Numbered from the stretch's first letter, positions 9,421 to 19,473 are shown. The stretch is 64,000 bases of DNA from Brevibacillus reuszeri (GCF_002897295.1 NZ_BEXF01000002.1:186001-250000), one strand, 5' to 3'. The notes: generated by a model not told the origin, from the sequence alone. Made by a program: numbers and translations.

Positions 9421-9459
9421 AAGACCGAAACGCCTTTTTCCAGGGCTCGTCTCGGTCTC
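9421..9459 (-). terminator. Terminator after the MgtC-family gene
   Basis: AGACCGAAACG (9422-9432) pairs with CGTCTCGGTCT (9448-9458), with a T-rich stretch following in minus orientation. Confidence 0.7.
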
Positions 9460-9472
9460 TTCCTTCTGCCAT

Positions 9473-10150
9473 TTATCTGCTTTCCACTTCTACAGAAACG
9501 ACGTGATCTACTTCCTTTAACAAGCTGTAAATCTCCGTCGTATACGTATCCTCGGAGGCGGTAATCATCATCTCCAGCTTTTGTTGGTCACTTTCTACGT
9601 CTTTTACCTTTACCCGCTTCACTTGCATATCGAGATGCTTAATCTGCTTGAACACATCATCAAGGTTTCCCTCACCCTGAACCACAATTTTGATCGACAA
9701 ATCGCGTTGACGCAACGAACGTGGACCAACCCATCTCAAAATAAGCGGGAACAGATTAATCGCTAAAATGATCAGGATTGTAGCGGTGAGTGCTTCAAAA
9801 TAAAAGCCCGCTCCTACCGCAATGCCTAGCCCGGATGCCGCCCAAACCATTGAAGCAGTCGTCAAGCCAGAGATCACATCGTTGCTTCGACGCAAAATCA
9901 CACCTGCTCCGAGGAAACCGACCCCGCTGACGATTTGTGCTGCCAGGCGCAACGGGTCCATATTGGTATGTCCGGGCAAGGAGAAGCGATTCACCGATTC
10001 TATCGATACAATCGTGATTAGACAGCTGGCTACAGAGATAACCATGCTTGTCTTTACACCTAACGGCTTATGCTTCAGCTGTCTGTCCACACCGATCAGC
10101 AGGCCGAGAAACATAGCCACCCCCAGCTTCATCAAAAAAACATATGACAA
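9473..10150 (-). CDS. MgtC/SapB-family membrane protein
   Basis: 225 residues. The N-terminal MgtC domain has about four or five membrane helices and the conserved GLLIGVDRQ and SGVGFLGAGVIL motifs. A cytoplasmic C-terminal ACT-like domain of about 80 residues follows. MgtC proteins support growth in low magnesium and affect membrane ATPase activity, but the exact biochemical role is unsettled. The start chosen is a TTG at 10150, because GGGAGGAG lies 6 bases before it. The frame extends to GTG/ATG at 10198/10195 without such a site. No magnesium (M-box) riboswitch was recognised upstream. It is monocistronic. Confidence 0.85.
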   Translation of the reverse strand: MSYVFLMKLGVAMFLGLLIGVDRQLKHKPLGVKTSMVISVASCLITIVSIESVNRFSLPGHTNMDPLRLAAQIVSGVGFLGAGVILRRSNDVISGLTTASMVWAASGLGIAVGAGFYFEALTATILIILAINLFPLILRWVGPRSLRQRDLSIKIVVQGEGNLDDVFKQIKHLDMQVKRVKVKDVESDQQKLEMMITASEDTYTTEIYSLLKEVDHVVSVEVESR

Positions 10151-10327
10151 TGATTTCTCCTCCCTTCCGCCAACCAATGTCAGCTTTTCTTCCATCACCT
10201 TTATTGAAAGTATATACGCTCTCCTCGAAAAATAGGAGAGAAATTTTTACATAGAGGCAAAAAGATCATTTCTTCTCCGCTGCAACGGTATCTTCGCTTA
10301 TTGTAAGCCCGGCATTCCCTCTTCATG

Positions 10328-10368
10328 CAAAAAGCGGAAAACCCCTCTAACAAGGGATTTCCCGCATA
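10328..10368 (-). terminator. Terminator after the first MATE gene
   Basis: AAAGCGGAAAACCCCTCTAA and the facing TTGTTAG-free arm AGGGATTTCCCGC form a long imperfect hairpin (about 10331-10366), with CTTTTTG following on the minus strand. Confidence 0.65.
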
Positions 10369-10384
10369 GCCTTGGCTCTTTGTA

Positions 10385-11746
10385 TTATCCTTGCGAATGA
10401 GCCTTGATCATTCGCTTTTGCAAGGAAAGCAAGCGTCCAAACAAGAAGATCGCACCTGCCGCCAAGCCCGTAATCAATCCAATCCAGTAACCGAAAGCGC
10501 CAAAAGACGTGAATTTCGCCAGCAGATACCCCAGCGGCAGCCCAATAACCCAGTAGGAAACGAGTGCCACGATAAAGGTGACGGTAACGTCCTTATAGCC
10601 GCGCAGTACCCCTTGAATCGGTGCTGCCACGGCATCGGAGATCAGGAACAAAATCGAGTATATCAAGAAATGCTGGGCCAGCTCCAAAACCTCGATATCT
10701 GTCGTATAGAATCCCGCCACCTGCTTGTTAAAGAGCAGCAATCCGAGACCAAACAAAAGTGCTAGCACGACTGCAATTCCAATCCCCATGTAGCTGTATT
10801 GGCGTGCATCACGGAAGCGCTTGGCACCGACCTCGAAGCCTACCACAATCGTCAATGCCATCGAAATACTGAGCGGCACCATGTAGATGAAGGAGGCAAA
10901 GTTCATCGCCGCCTGGTGAGCTGCAATCGTGATCGTGCTGTACTCACTCATAAACAATGTTACCGCAGCAAAAATACTGACCTCGAAAAAGATAGAAAAG
11001 CCGATGGGCAGTCCAAGCTTGAGCAGCTCTTTCCAGGCTGCCAAAGAGATGCGATACAGCTTCGTAAACACACCGAATTCCGCAAACGGATGCACACGCT
11101 TTACTACAAACAGACTGATTAAAAATATGCACCAGTACGTAATCGCTGAAGCGTAGCCAGCTCCGACCCCGCCGAGACGAGGCAAGCCAAAATTCCCAAA
11201 AATCAAAGCGTAGTTAAGCAGTACATTAATCGGCAAGGAGAACAGAGTGATGATCATTGTTACCCGGGTCTGTCCCAAAGCATCGATAAAACAGCGAATG
11301 ACCGTGTAGAGAAACAGTGGAATAATCCCGATTGCAATCGCGTGCAGAAAGCCAATCGCAATCTCTCGTACATCCGGTTCCAGCTGCATCATGTTCATTA
11401 CCGGATTTAATGCCATGCCACCAAAGATGATAACGGCAATCGCAATCGCAATTGCTACATACAATGCCTGAATGATTGTAAAAGGGACCTGATCTCTGCA
11501 GCCTGCCCCCAGCATTTGGGCTACCATCGGCATAACCGCCATCAATATCCCTGTCAGTCCTGACTGCACAGGCACCCATAGGCTAGCCCCAATCGCTACA
11601 CCCGCCAAATCTGTCGGGCTTGCGTGTCCGGACATGATCGTATCGAAAAAGGTCATGGAGAAAAGCGCCAGCTGCGATATTAGGATCGGCAATAGGACAA
11701 CCAGGAACTGCCGCCACTTTTCTTTTAATGAATAGGTCTCTAGCAT
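10385..11746 (-). CDS. MATE-family efflux transporter (NorM-like)
   Basis: 453 residues with twelve predicted membrane helices in two homologous halves, the standard MATE length. Family signatures include [19 protein letters not shown] in helix 2 and [12 protein letters not shown] in the second half. MATE pumps use a sodium or proton gradient to expel cationic drugs or metabolites; the substrate cannot be read from sequence. The ATG at 11746 is followed by a hydrophilic stretch and then helix 1. It is a single gene with its own terminator, divergent from the yxe-type operon. Confidence 0.9.
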   Translation of the reverse strand: MLETYSLKEKWRQFLVVLLPILISQLALFSMTFFDTIMSGHASPTDLAGVAIGASLWVPVQSGLTGILMAVMPMVAQMLGAGCRDQVPFTIIQALYVAIAIAIAVIIFGGMALNPVMNMMQLEPDVREIAIGFLHAIAIGIIPLFLYTVIRCFIDALGQTRVTMIITLFSLPINVLLNYALIFGNFGLPRLGGVGAGYASAITYWCIFLISLFVVKRVHPFAEFGVFTKLYRISLAAWKELLKLGLPIGFSIFFEVSIFAAVTLFMSEYSTITIAAHQAAMNFASFIYMVPLSISMALTIVVGFEVGAKRFRDARQYSYMGIGIAVVLALLFGLGLLLFNKQVAGFYTTDIEVLELAQHFLIYSILFLISDAVAAPIQGVLRGYKDVTVTFIVALVSYWVIGLPLGYLLAKFTSFGAFGYWIGLITGLAAGAIFLFGRLLSLQKRMIKAHSQG

Positions 11747-11937
11747 GATTGCTCTTCCTCATTTACATAAGAATATCGGTGAAACGATTTGAAAAAAATT
11801 GCCAAATGACTCTCTTAGGAACTGTAGCACAAAAACATAGTATAGCAAATTGCATATTGCAGAATAAAGACAATCAAAGTGTTTTTTTCTTCCAACTGCC
11901 ACCTGAAAAAAATCCTTGTTAAAATTTTTTATATATA

Positions 11938-11967
11938 TTGACAACAAAGTGAGTAAAGGCGTATATT
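11938..11967 (+). promoter_or_regulatory. Sigma-A type promoter of the yxe-like operon
   Basis: TTGACA at 11938-11943 and TATATT at 11962-11967 are separated by 18 bases, about 80 bases before the first gene. The whole gap 11747-12048 is otherwise AT-rich and non-coding. Confidence 0.6.
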
Positions 11968-11997
11968 TTTAAACTATAAAAACCGACTATTTAAATT

Positions 11998-12018
11998 GGA
12001 ATTATAAGCTTTAATTCC
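11998..12018. promoter_or_regulatory. Palindromic operator in the yxe-like leader
   Basis: A 21-base dyad, GGAATTA-N7-TAATTCC with a palindromic centre, starts about 30 bases after the promoter -10 box. Its place fits a repressor roadblock. In B. subtilis the yxe operon is under the cysteine regulator CymR; whether this is a CymR site is an inference. Confidence 0.5.
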
Positions 12019-12048
12019 GACTTAACAACAAAAGGAGCGTAGAAGGTC

Positions 12049-13401
12049 ATGGCACAGGCCCCCAAACATTTGAAAATCGGCGTTTTTCTCGCCGGGACCG
12101 GTCATCATGTCGCATCCTGGCGTCACCCTCATGCGCAAACAGATGGCAGCATGAATCTCGCCTATTTTCAGCAGTTAGCCAAGACAGCCGAACGCGGAAA
12201 GCTGGATATGCTGTTTCTCGCGGACAGCCTATCCATTAGTCCCGATTCCCATCCAAACGTTCTTGCACGCTTTGAGCCGTTTACCCTGTTGACTGCTCTT
12301 GCCGCCGTCACATCAAAAATCGGCTTGGCTGCTACTGCTTCCACTACTTATAGCGAGCCTTTTCATATCGCACGCCAGTTCGCTTCGCTCGATCACCTCA
12401 GCAATGGCCGGGCAGCGTGGAATGTCGTCACTTCCTCCATCGAATCCACAGCCTTGAACTTCAGCGGGGAAAAGCATCCTGAGCACAGCCTCCGCTATCA
12501 GCGCGCCGAGGAATTTGTCGAGGTCGTGAAAGGACTCTGGGATTCCTGGGAGGATGATGCTCTCATACGCCATCAGGAATCAGGTGTTTTTTTCGATCCG
12601 GCAAAGCTGCATAAATTGCAGCATCGCGGCGAATTTTTCTCCGTTCGCGGACCGTTAAACGTAGCAAGACCCCCTCAGGGACATCCCGTGATCATTCAGG
12701 CAGGCTCCTCTGAGCCCGGCCAGCATCTGGCAGCCCGAACAGCTGAGGTCATTTTCACGGCACAAAACAATCTTCCTGATGCGCAAGCTTTTTACCAAAG
12801 CGTAATGACAAAGGTCGTCTCCTACGGCCGCTCTTCGGATGAGGTGAGCATCATGCCAGGAATTTTCCCTATCCTGGGTCACACCGAGGAAGCTGCGCAG
12901 ACCAAATTTCAAGAGCTGCAGGAGTTGATCCTGCCTTCTGTCGGGCTGAAAATTCTCTCCAGCTATTTGGGCGGCTTCGATTTGACGCCGTATCCGCTTG
13001 ACGGTCCGCTGCCAGATATCGACATTCCCGAGACCAACGCCGTGAAAAGCCGCTTTGAGCTCGTGCTGAATCTGGCGCGGCGGGAAAAGCTGACCATCCG
13101 CCAGCTATATCAGTACATCGCCGGTTCACGTGGTCACCACATCTTTGTCGGCACACCAGCGCAGCTTGCTGACAAAATGGAGGAATGGTTTTTGCAAAAA
13201 GGTTGTGACGGCTTCAATCTGATGCCTCCACTACTGCCTGAGGGCTTGGATGTGTTTGTTGACGAGGTCGTACCGCTCCTCCAAGAACGCGGGCTATTTC
13301 GCACCGAATACGTGGGCAATACCTTGCGCGAACATCTGGGATTACAACGCCCCGCTAATCGTTATTCGAGCCAGCAAAGCGAAGGACATGTATCCATATA
13401 A
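12049..13401 (+). CDS. yxeK: Flavin-dependent monooxygenase (NtaA/SnaA/YxeK family)
   Basis: 450 residues of the bacterial luciferase-like NtaA/SnaA/DszA class, which uses reduced FMN and oxygen. Typical features are the N-terminal KIGVFLAGTGHH, W-x-HPHA, LDMLFLADS, ATASTTYSEPFHIARQFASLDHLSNGRAAWNVVTS and PVIIQAGSSEPG. In B. subtilis YxeK opens N-acetyl-S-(2-succino)cysteine to N-acetylcysteine and oxaloacetate. That role is assigned here mainly because gene order matches yxeKLMNOQ. The start ATG follows AAAGGAGCG. It is first in a plus-strand operon behind a promoter and dyad. Other sulfur-compound monooxygenases of the same family remain possible. Confidence 0.85.
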   Translation: MAQAPKHLKIGVFLAGTGHHVASWRHPHAQTDGSMNLAYFQQLAKTAERGKLDMLFLADSLSISPDSHPNVLARFEPFTLLTALAAVTSKIGLAATASTTYSEPFHIARQFASLDHLSNGRAAWNVVTSSIESTALNFSGEKHPEHSLRYQRAEEFVEVVKGLWDSWEDDALIRHQESGVFFDPAKLHKLQHRGEFFSVRGPLNVARPPQGHPVIIQAGSSEPGQHLAARTAEVIFTAQNNLPDAQAFYQSVMTKVVSYGRSSDEVSIMPGIFPILGHTEEAAQTKFQELQELILPSVGLKILSSYLGGFDLTPYPLDGPLPDIDIPETNAVKSRFELVLNLARREKLTIRQLYQYIAGSRGHHIFVGTPAQLADKMEEWFLQKGCDGFNLMPPLLPEGLDVFVDEVVPLLQERGLFRTEYVGNTLREHLGLQRPANRYSSQQSEGHVSI

Positions 13402-13479
13402 AACCCTGCAATCTGTTAGGGGGTGCCGAAAAGTGCACCCTCTAAACTTGATTGCAGCAAGAAGTGCGAGGGAGACAAC

Positions 13480-13980
13480 ATGACAAGAACATTCCGTCTG
13501 GCTACAGCAGACGATGCAGAGGAGCTGCTCGCGCTGACGCTGCGTGCTTATGCTCCCATACGCGAGCTGGGCATCCATTTTGCCGCAGCCACAGCCGATC
13601 TGGCACTCGTCCAGAAAAACATTCACAACCACGCCTGTTATGTCCTGGAGGAAGACGGCCAGATTCAGGCAACTGTCTCACTGCGCATGCCCTGGGGGCC
13701 TCAGCCTGGACCATTCGGCCTTCCACATATCTGGTGGTTTGCCGTCGATCCCGCTATCAGCAAAAAAGGCATCGGTTCCGCTTTGCTAACGTGGGTAGAA
13801 GAGGTCATCGTCCGAGATACGTTGAAAGCTCCTGCCGTTTCGCTCGGTACAGCCGAGGAGCATCCGTGGCTGTCAGCCATATATGAACGCAGAGGCTATG
13901 TGCGAGCCGGTGAAGCCAATCTGGGCCGCGGCCATACGACGATTTATTTCCGCAAAGAGCTGCAAACACCACTGCCGTAG
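13480..13980 (+). CDS. yxeL: GNAT-family N-acetyltransferase (YxeL-like)
   Basis: 166 residues with a GNAT fold: beta4-alpha3 acetyl-CoA loop around VDPAISKKGIGSALL (Q/RxxGxG/A variant) and a C-terminal IYERRGYVRAG. By position it corresponds to B. subtilis YxeL, which N-acetylates S-(2-succino)cysteine before cleavage by YxeK. The ATG at 13480 has AGGGAG upstream; the frame extends to 13423 without a ribosome site. It lies 78 bases after yxeK and directly before the binding protein. Confidence 0.8.
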   Translation: MTRTFRLATADDAEELLALTLRAYAPIRELGIHFAAATADLALVQKNIHNHACYVLEEDGQIQATVSLRMPWGPQPGPFGLPHIWWFAVDPAISKKGIGSALLTWVEEVIVRDTLKAPAVSLGTAEEHPWLSAIYERRGYVRAGEANLGRGHTTIYFRKELQTPLP

Positions 13981-14031
13981 CTCATGCGACACATCAGTAC
14001 AAAACAAATTAACCAACTAGGAGAATCGCAT

Positions 14032-14835
14032 ATGAAAAAGCACAAAGGAATACTCGCTATTACACTTGGTCTCTCACTCCTCCTCACTGCATGCGGCAAT
14101 GGCGGCGATCAGGCTGCCTCGGGAGCTTCGGAAGAAAAGGTTTTACGCGTAGGCGCAACAGGACAGAGCTACCCATTCGCCTACAAAGAAGGAGAAAAAT
14201 TGCAGGGCTTTGACGTCGATGTGGCGGAAGCAATCGCAGCGAAGCTCGGCTATAAAATTGAGTGGCATCTGGCTGAGTTCAGCGGCGTAATGGGTCAGCT
14301 GGAAACAGGCCGGATCGACACGGTCGCCAATCAGGTCGCTATGACCAATGAGCGTAAGGAAAAATTCAACTTTTCCCAAACCTACGCCTATGCCGGAACA
14401 CAAATCATCGTAAAAAATGACAACAACGATATTCATTCCGTCAAGGATTTGAAAGGAAAAACAGTCGGAGCGGTACTCGGCTCGAACCATACAAAAAACC
14501 TGCAGAAGCAGGACCCGAACAATGAAATCAACATCCGCACCTACGAGACACAGGAAGGGACCCTCAACGACGTCGCCTACGGACGCATTGATGCCTACAT
14601 CAATGGACGGAGCGTCCTGCTCGCCCAGATTGAAAAAACAGGGCTGCCGTTGAAGCTGGCCGGAGATCCGATCACTTATGAGGAAGTAGCCTTCCCGTTC
14701 CAGAAAGACGAAAAGCACGATCAACTGCGCGCGGAGTTTGACAAAGTGCTGACAGAGCTGCGTGACAATGGCACCTTGAAGCAGCTTTCGGAAAAATACT
14801 TCAAGGCTGATGTTACAGCGCCAATTCAGAAATAG
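14032..14835 (+). CDS. yxeM: Amino-acid ABC transporter substrate-binding lipoprotein (YxeM-like)
   Basis: 267 residues. The signal peptide ends in lipobox LLTAC with lipidated Cys21, so the protein is anchored on the outer membrane face. The rest is a type II periplasmic binding fold (SBP_bac_3) with QGFDVDVAEAIAAKLG and the AYGRIDAYINGR hinge region. The ATG at 14032 is preceded by AGGAG; upstream codons in frame lack a site. It is followed by its permease and ATPase, and is the likely receptor for a modified cysteine. Confidence 0.87.
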   Translation: MKKHKGILAITLGLSLLLTACGNGGDQAASGASEEKVLRVGATGQSYPFAYKEGEKLQGFDVDVAEAIAAKLGYKIEWHLAEFSGVMGQLETGRIDTVANQVAMTNERKEKFNFSQTYAYAGTQIIVKNDNNDIHSVKDLKGKTVGAVLGSNHTKNLQKQDPNNEINIRTYETQEGTLNDVAYGRIDAYINGRSVLLAQIEKTGLPLKLAGDPITYEEVAFPFQKDEKHDQLRAEFDKVLTELRDNGTLKQLSEKYFKADVTAPIQK

Positions 14836-14849
14836 GCGGTGTGTACGCG

Positions 14850-15521
14850 ATGAATTTTGATGGGCAATACATGCTTGAGGTCTTTCCTACCTTGCTCAAA
14901 TACTTGCCACTTACTTTGGTGATGGCAGTCGTCGCGATGATATTTGCCATCGCCATTGGGCTGGTGCTCGCTCTCATCACAAAAAACCGGGTTCCTATAC
15001 TGCATCAGCTCGCCAATGTGTACATTTCCTTTTTCCGGGCAACGCCTACGCTCGTGCAGCTGTTTTTGATCTACTACGGCTTGCCGCAGTTGTTCCCGTC
15101 GTTCAGCGCATTGAATGCCCTGACGGCAGCCATTATCGGCCTGAGCATCAAAAACTCGGCCTATTTGGCAGAGATTTTCCGCGCGGCACTGGGCTCTGTC
15201 GACAATGGACAGCTAGAGGCGTGTCTGGCTGTCGGTATGACCAAAGCGCAGGCGTACCGCCGCATCATTCTCCCGCAAGCGACACGCAACGCGATCCCTG
15301 CTTCGGGCAATACGTTTATTGGGCTTGTGAAGGAAACCTCGCTGGCCTTTACACTCGGGGTCGCTGAGCTGTTCGCCCAAGGGAAAATGATGGCGTCTGC
15401 GTCATTGAAGTTTTTTGAAATTTACCTTGCCGTCGCAATTGTGTACTGGGCATTGACCATCGTCTACAGCCTTTTGCAGCAATGGCTGGAAAAACGACTG
15501 AGCAAGCCATATAAAAACTAA
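14850..15521 (+). CDS. yxeN: Amino-acid ABC transporter permease (YxeN-like)
   Basis: 223 residues, five membrane helices, HisM/GlnP family. The EAA loop reads EACLAVGMTKAQAYRRIILPQA, and FFRATPTLVQLFLIYYGLP is characteristic of polar amino-acid importers. The ATG at 14850 is favoured over a GTG at 14841. AGGCGG precedes it at about 10 bases, and the N-terminus then lines up with YxeN. It is inner-membrane partner of the lipoprotein and the ATPase on either side. Confidence 0.87.
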   Translation: MNFDGQYMLEVFPTLLKYLPLTLVMAVVAMIFAIAIGLVLALITKNRVPILHQLANVYISFFRATPTLVQLFLIYYGLPQLFPSFSALNALTAAIIGLSIKNSAYLAEIFRAALGSVDNGQLEACLAVGMTKAQAYRRIILPQATRNAIPASGNTFIGLVKETSLAFTLGVAELFAQGKMMASASLKFFEIYLAVAIVYWALTIVYSLLQQWLEKRLSKPYKN

Positions 15522-15533
15522 CGAGGGATCGCC

Positions 15534-16286
15534 ATGATTAACGTAACGAATCTGCGCAAGCAGTTTAAGGATCTGGTCGTACTCGACGGGATTAATATCG
15601 AAGTGAAGCAAGGAGAGGTCGTGGCCATTATCGGCCCATCCGGCTCAGGAAAATCAACGCTGCTGCGCTGTCTCAACCTGTTGGAGAGCCCTGACGCAGG
15701 AAGAATCGAAATCGGGCAAGCTGCACTGGACGCACAGAAATACTCGCGCAAGGAAGCACACCAACTTCGTCAGCAGACCGCGATGGTTTTTCAAAACTAC
15801 AACTTGTTTAAAAACAGGACAGCATTGCAAAATGTCACGGAATCATTGATCATCACAAAAAAGATGAAGCAGAGCGAGGCAGACAAAATCGGCCTGGCAC
15901 TTCTAGAGCAGGTCGGTCTGGCTCACAAGGCAGACAGCTACCCTATCACCTTGTCTGGGGGACAGCAGCAGCGCGTTGCCATCGCTCGCGCTCTCGCTGT
16001 TGACCCACATGCTATTTTGCTCGATGAGCCAACCTCCGCTCTCGATCCGGAGCTGGTAGCAGAGGTGCTGCAGGTCATCAAGGCGATTGCCGAAAAACGA
16101 ACAACCATGCTGATCGTCACACATGAGATGGCCTTCGCCCGCCAGGTTGCAGACCGAATCATTTTCATGGCTGATGGAAAAATCGTCGAGCAAGGAACGC
16201 CTGAGGAAATCTTTGACCGTCCGCAAAACCAGCGTACGCAGCGGTTTTTGCAGCAAATAACCGCTCCGGTCACCTTTATCTCTTAA
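15534..16286 (+). CDS. yxeO: Amino-acid ABC transporter ATP-binding protein (YxeO-like)
   Basis: 250 residues, single nucleotide-binding domain. Walker A is [10 protein letters not shown]-loop VFQNYNLF, signature LSGGQQQR, Walker [13 protein letters not shown], and the switch His lies in VTHEMAFA. It energises uptake by the permease gene 13 bases upstream. In the B. subtilis operon the next gene is the yxeP amidohydrolase; here the MmgE/PrpD gene follows directly after 23 bases. Confidence 0.9.
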   Translation: MINVTNLRKQFKDLVVLDGINIEVKQGEVVAIIGPSGSGKSTLLRCLNLLESPDAGRIEIGQAALDAQKYSRKEAHQLRQQTAMVFQNYNLFKNRTALQNVTESLIITKKMKQSEADKIGLALLEQVGLAHKADSYPITLSGGQQQRVAIARALAVDPHAILLDEPTSALDPELVAEVLQVIKAIAEKRTTMLIVTHEMAFARQVADRIIFMADGKIVEQGTPEEIFDRPQNQRTQRFLQQITAPVTFIS

Positions 16287-16309
16287 GCTGGGAAAGGGAG
16301 TGGCACATC

Positions 16310-17695
16310 GTGACCAATACAAATACGCACGCAGCACGAGACAGACGGCTGACAGAGGAGCTGGCGAATCTCGTCGTTTCTTCTCATCCTGAAAATGACG
16401 ATGCGGCCATGGCAGCGGCCCGTTTGGGAATCTTGGATTATTTGGCAGCCAGCTTTGCTGCACGAGAGGATTTGGGGACGGTAAAGCTGTGGAAACTCGT
16501 CGATGCAGAAGGCGGCCTTGCCGAAGTGCCAGTAATCGGGCAACGGCGCAAGGCCAGCTTTCTTCAGGCCGCCTTGCTGAACGGCTACATCGGGCACGCT
16601 CTTGATTTTGATGATGTGCATTCCGATGTCCGGGGTCATCCCAGTACGGTGCTTTTGCCCGCGCTAATTTCCGTTGCCTCCACCTACCAGCTAAGCGGCC
16701 AGCGATTTCTCTCTGCCTATATCATAGGCGTCGAGGTCATGGCTCGGCTGGGACGTGCGATTGGGGACGCTCATTACATCAAGGGCTGGCACAATACCTC
16801 CACTCTGGGGGTCATCGCCGCAGCGGTTGCGGCAGGCTATGCAAAAGGCTTTTCCAGCGAACAACTCCAAAAAGCGATCGGCTTTGCCGCCACCCAGGCT
16901 AGCGGCCTTCGAACGCAATTCGGCACTGAAGCCAAGCCCCTGCATGCCGGACTCGCTGCCCAGTCCGCTTTGCTGGCAGTCAAGCTCGCGGAAGCAGACT
17001 TCGGAGGCAGCTTGCATGCATTGGATGGCGAATATGGCTTTTTGGCGGTCTACGGAGACTTGTCGCTGGCCACATCTGTTTTGCTCAAAGATTGGGGCGC
17101 TTCCTGGAGAATTGCTACTCCAGGGCTATGGTTTAAAATCTATCCGTTTTGCTCTGCTGCCCATCACGCGGCGGATGCAGCTGTCCGCTTGGCGGAACGT
17201 CACTCCATTGCTCCTGCAGAGGTGGAATCAGTCCGAATCGTGTTTCCTCCGGGAGGCGATGCAGCCCTCGTCGAAAGGCAGCCGCGCACAGGCGAACAGG
17301 GTCGCTTCAGCGTCGAGTACGTGGTCAGCCTCGCCCTGCACAGACGATCACTGTCTTTGGACAGCTTTACAGCAGCACCGATTCAGGAGGACATTCTCGC
17401 CTTTTTGCCGCGTACTCGGCGCGCCTACGACAGCCAAATCGCTCCTGCCCCGGAAGCAGTGCCAAAAGGTCGCTTTACAATTGTGGAAATCACTACAAAA
17501 AACGGACAGGTGTATCGCGAGCGGGTAGATCGCCCACGTGGTGCACCAGGAAATGCCCTCTCGGCAGCAGACGTGCAGCAAAAGCTTACCACTGTGCTGA
17601 TAGACACTCCTGCGTTTGCCGAGCAGCTTGTGGATACGACCGCGTCTCTCGCAACAGAGGCAGATTTGACTCGCCTCCTGTCGCTATTGTCATAA
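16310..17695 (+). CDS. yxeQ: MmgE/PrpD-family protein (YxeQ-like)
   Basis: 461 residues of the MmgE/PrpD family (2-methylcitrate dehydratase and related enzymes). The hallmark [21 protein letters not shown] is present, and [27 protein letters not shown] follows further on. The start is a GTG behind AAAGGGAGTGG. The position matches YxeQ, whose exact reaction in the succinocysteine route is not established to my knowledge. It is last gene of the operon, ending at a bidirectional terminator. The yxeP counterpart, which would deacetylate N-acetylcysteine, is absent between this gene and the ATPase. Confidence 0.82.
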   Translation: MTNTNTHAARDRRLTEELANLVVSSHPENDDAAMAAARLGILDYLAASFAAREDLGTVKLWKLVDAEGGLAEVPVIGQRRKASFLQAALLNGYIGHALDFDDVHSDVRGHPSTVLLPALISVASTYQLSGQRFLSAYIIGVEVMARLGRAIGDAHYIKGWHNTSTLGVIAAAVAAGYAKGFSSEQLQKAIGFAATQASGLRTQFGTEAKPLHAGLAAQSALLAVKLAEADFGGSLHALDGEYGFLAVYGDLSLATSVLLKDWGASWRIATPGLWFKIYPFCSAAHHAADAAVRLAERHSIAPAEVESVRIVFPPGGDAALVERQPRTGEQGRFSVEYVVSLALHRRSLSLDSFTAAPIQEDILAFLPRTRRAYDSQIAPAPEAVPKGRFTIVEITTKNGQVYRERVDRPRGAPGNALSAADVQQKLTTVLIDTPAFAEQLVDTTASLATEADLTRLLSLLS

Positions 17696-17708
17696 ATAGA
17701 ATCATGAA

Positions 17709-17743
17709 AAAACCCGGGAACAGCAAATGTGCTCCCGGGTTTT
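17709..17743. terminator. Bidirectional terminator between yxeQ-like and ade
   Basis: AAAACCCGGGA pairs with TCCCGGGTTTT (17733-17743) across a 13-base loop. A-run and T-run on both sides serve the two convergent genes. Confidence 0.88.
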
Positions 17744-17763
17744 GCTCTATCATCATTATGCTT

Positions 17764-19473
17764 CTACATCAAAAGCAGCGGCACGACTTTCCCCTCATTC
17801 ACATCAATCAAACCCAAATCCGTCAGCTTCAATGCCGGGCTGACCGGCAACGAATGCGTGCTGATCGACATGATCGGATTGTAGTGATTGTAACCAAGGG
17901 ATTCCATGGCTCTGCGCAGTTGTTCTACTTCTTTTGCCGTTTTTTCCAGCGGCTCCTCGGTCAGAATACCACCTACTGGCAAGTGCAGGCTGGCGATTAC
18001 TTTTCCGTCGCAGACAACGTAGAAGCCGCCTTGGTTACGGATGACCTCGTTAGCTGCGATCATCATGTCGTGTGGATTGTGACCAACAACGAGCAGATTG
18101 TGGTTGTCATGCGAATAGCTGGTTGCAACTGCACCGCGCTTGATTGTATCTCCACTGATCAGTCCATAGCCGCGATTGCCGTTTTTTCCATAGCGCTCGA
18201 TGACTGCAATGAGTCCATACGGGCTTTCTTCCCAGCACAGCTGTCCGTCCCGCACCTCGACAATGCCTCGGTGATCCTCGGTGAATGTGGAGCCGTTCTG
18301 CACCAGCATTACACGGCAAGGATAGCGATTGTCAGGAGCATCAGCAGCTACTTGGAAATCGGCTTCCGTGAGTGGCGACAACTGAATGCTTTGATAAAAA
18401 TGCGCTGGGAACTGCTTCGGCTTCACCGCTTGGCTGTAATCCTCGCTGGCATCAAAAGCTTTCTTCCCGTTTTTGTACACCTGCTCAATTGTCAGCTCAC
18501 GCAGCTCGGATACCAGCATGAAATCCGCAATTTTACCCGGGGCAATCGCTCCGCGGTCTGTCATTTGCATCCGTCTTGCAGGTGTAAATGTTCCGGCATA
18601 GATGGCGCGCTCCGGCGTCATACCCATTTGGATCGCCTTTTTCACGATATGGTTGAGATGACCGCGGTGGTAAAGAGAATCTGTCATGACGTCATCTGTC
18701 ACAAAGCAAAAATGCTCAGAAACATCCTCGTTGATCAAATAGTTCATGACTTCCTCGGTCATCGACTTCTCTTGTATCTCCAGGAACATGCCTGCAGCAA
18801 ATCTCGCTTCCATCCCTTCCAGCGTTTGATGGGTATGGTCAGAATCCACGCCTGCATAAATTACGCGATGCAAATCAAGATCGAGCAGCTTCGGAACATG
18901 CCCCTCAATGACAAGCTTTGGATACTCTTTGCGAATATGCTCCAGGATTTGATTTGTTTTACAGTCAGGGTCCTTGATGATATCGACATAGTTCATGATC
19001 TCGCCCAGACAGACGATCTCTTCCGAACGCAAAAGCTCGTCCATATCAGCAATCTCCACAGAACCCCCAGTTGTTTCCATCGAGGTCGCTGGCACAGAGC
19101 TAGGGATCGCATATTTCATATCCACAACACAATCCTGACTGGCGCGAATCATCTCTTTGATCCCTTCGATGCCAAATACATTCGCCATCTCGTGGGGCTC
19201 CGGCACAATGGTCGTCACCCCATTTTGGATCAAACCATAGGAAAAGGTCTCTGGCGTCACCATCGTGCTCTCGATGTGCAGATGGATGTCGACTAGACCG
19301 GGAATCATGTAGCGACCGCGACCAGCGAGAACCTCGCCCGCTTCAAAGGTCTCCGTATCACGCTCTCCAATATATAGGAATCTTCCGTCCAGCACAGCTA
19401 CGTTTCCCTTGATGAACTTTTTAAAATAGCTGTTGTATACCTGAACGTCTTGAATCAGCAAATCGACTTTCAC
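17764..19473 (-). CDS. ade: Adenine deaminase
   Basis: 569 residues, amidohydrolase superfamily enzyme that converts adenine to hypoxanthine and ammonia. The metal-binding HLHIESTM motif lies near residue 62. GHVP, the DSDHTH region, FVTDDV and a C-terminal domain with SHDNHNLLVVG also fit the COG1001 adenine deaminases, and the length is normal. It is the last gene of a minus-strand operon with an ABC importer and a nucleoside hydrolase. Released adenine would be its natural substrate there. The start ATG at 19473 lies 17 bases after the ATPase stop, behind AGGAGGG. Confidence 0.92.
   Translation of the reverse strand: MKVDLLIQDVQVYNSYFKKFIKGNVAVLDGRFLYIGERDTETFEAGEVLAGRGRYMIPGLVDIHLHIESTMVTPETFSYGLIQNGVTTIVPEPHEMANVFGIEGIKEMIRASQDCVVDMKYAIPSSVPATSMETTGGSVEIADMDELLRSEEIVCLGEIMNYVDIIKDPDCKTNQILEHIRKEYPKLVIEGHVPKLLDLDLHRVIYAGVDSDHTHQTLEGMEARFAAGMFLEIQEKSMTEEVMNYLINEDVSEHFCFVTDDVMTDSLYHRGHLNHIVKKAIQMGMTPERAIYAGTFTPARRMQMTDRGAIAPGKIADFMLVSELRELTIEQVYKNGKKAFDASEDYSQAVKPKQFPAHFYQSIQLSPLTEADFQVAADAPDNRYPCRVMLVQNGSTFTEDHRGIVEVRDGQLCWEESPYGLIAVIERYGKNGNRGYGLISGDTIKRGAVATSYSHDNHNLLVVGHNPHDMMIAANEVIRNQGGFYVVCDGKVIASLHLPVGGILTEEPLEKTAKEVEQLRRAMESLGYNHYNPIMSISTHSLPVSPALKLTDLGLIDVNEGKVVPLLLM

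Noticed and set aside
10151..10330. Possible M-box magnesium riboswitch before the MgtC gene
   Set aside because: No M-box core sequence or structure was recognised; only a small CTCTCCT/AGGAGAG hairpin is present.
17149..19296. A 715-codon open frame on the plus strand
   Set aside because: It lies antisense to adenine deaminase and out of frame over yxeQ; both have clear family motifs, and this frame has none.
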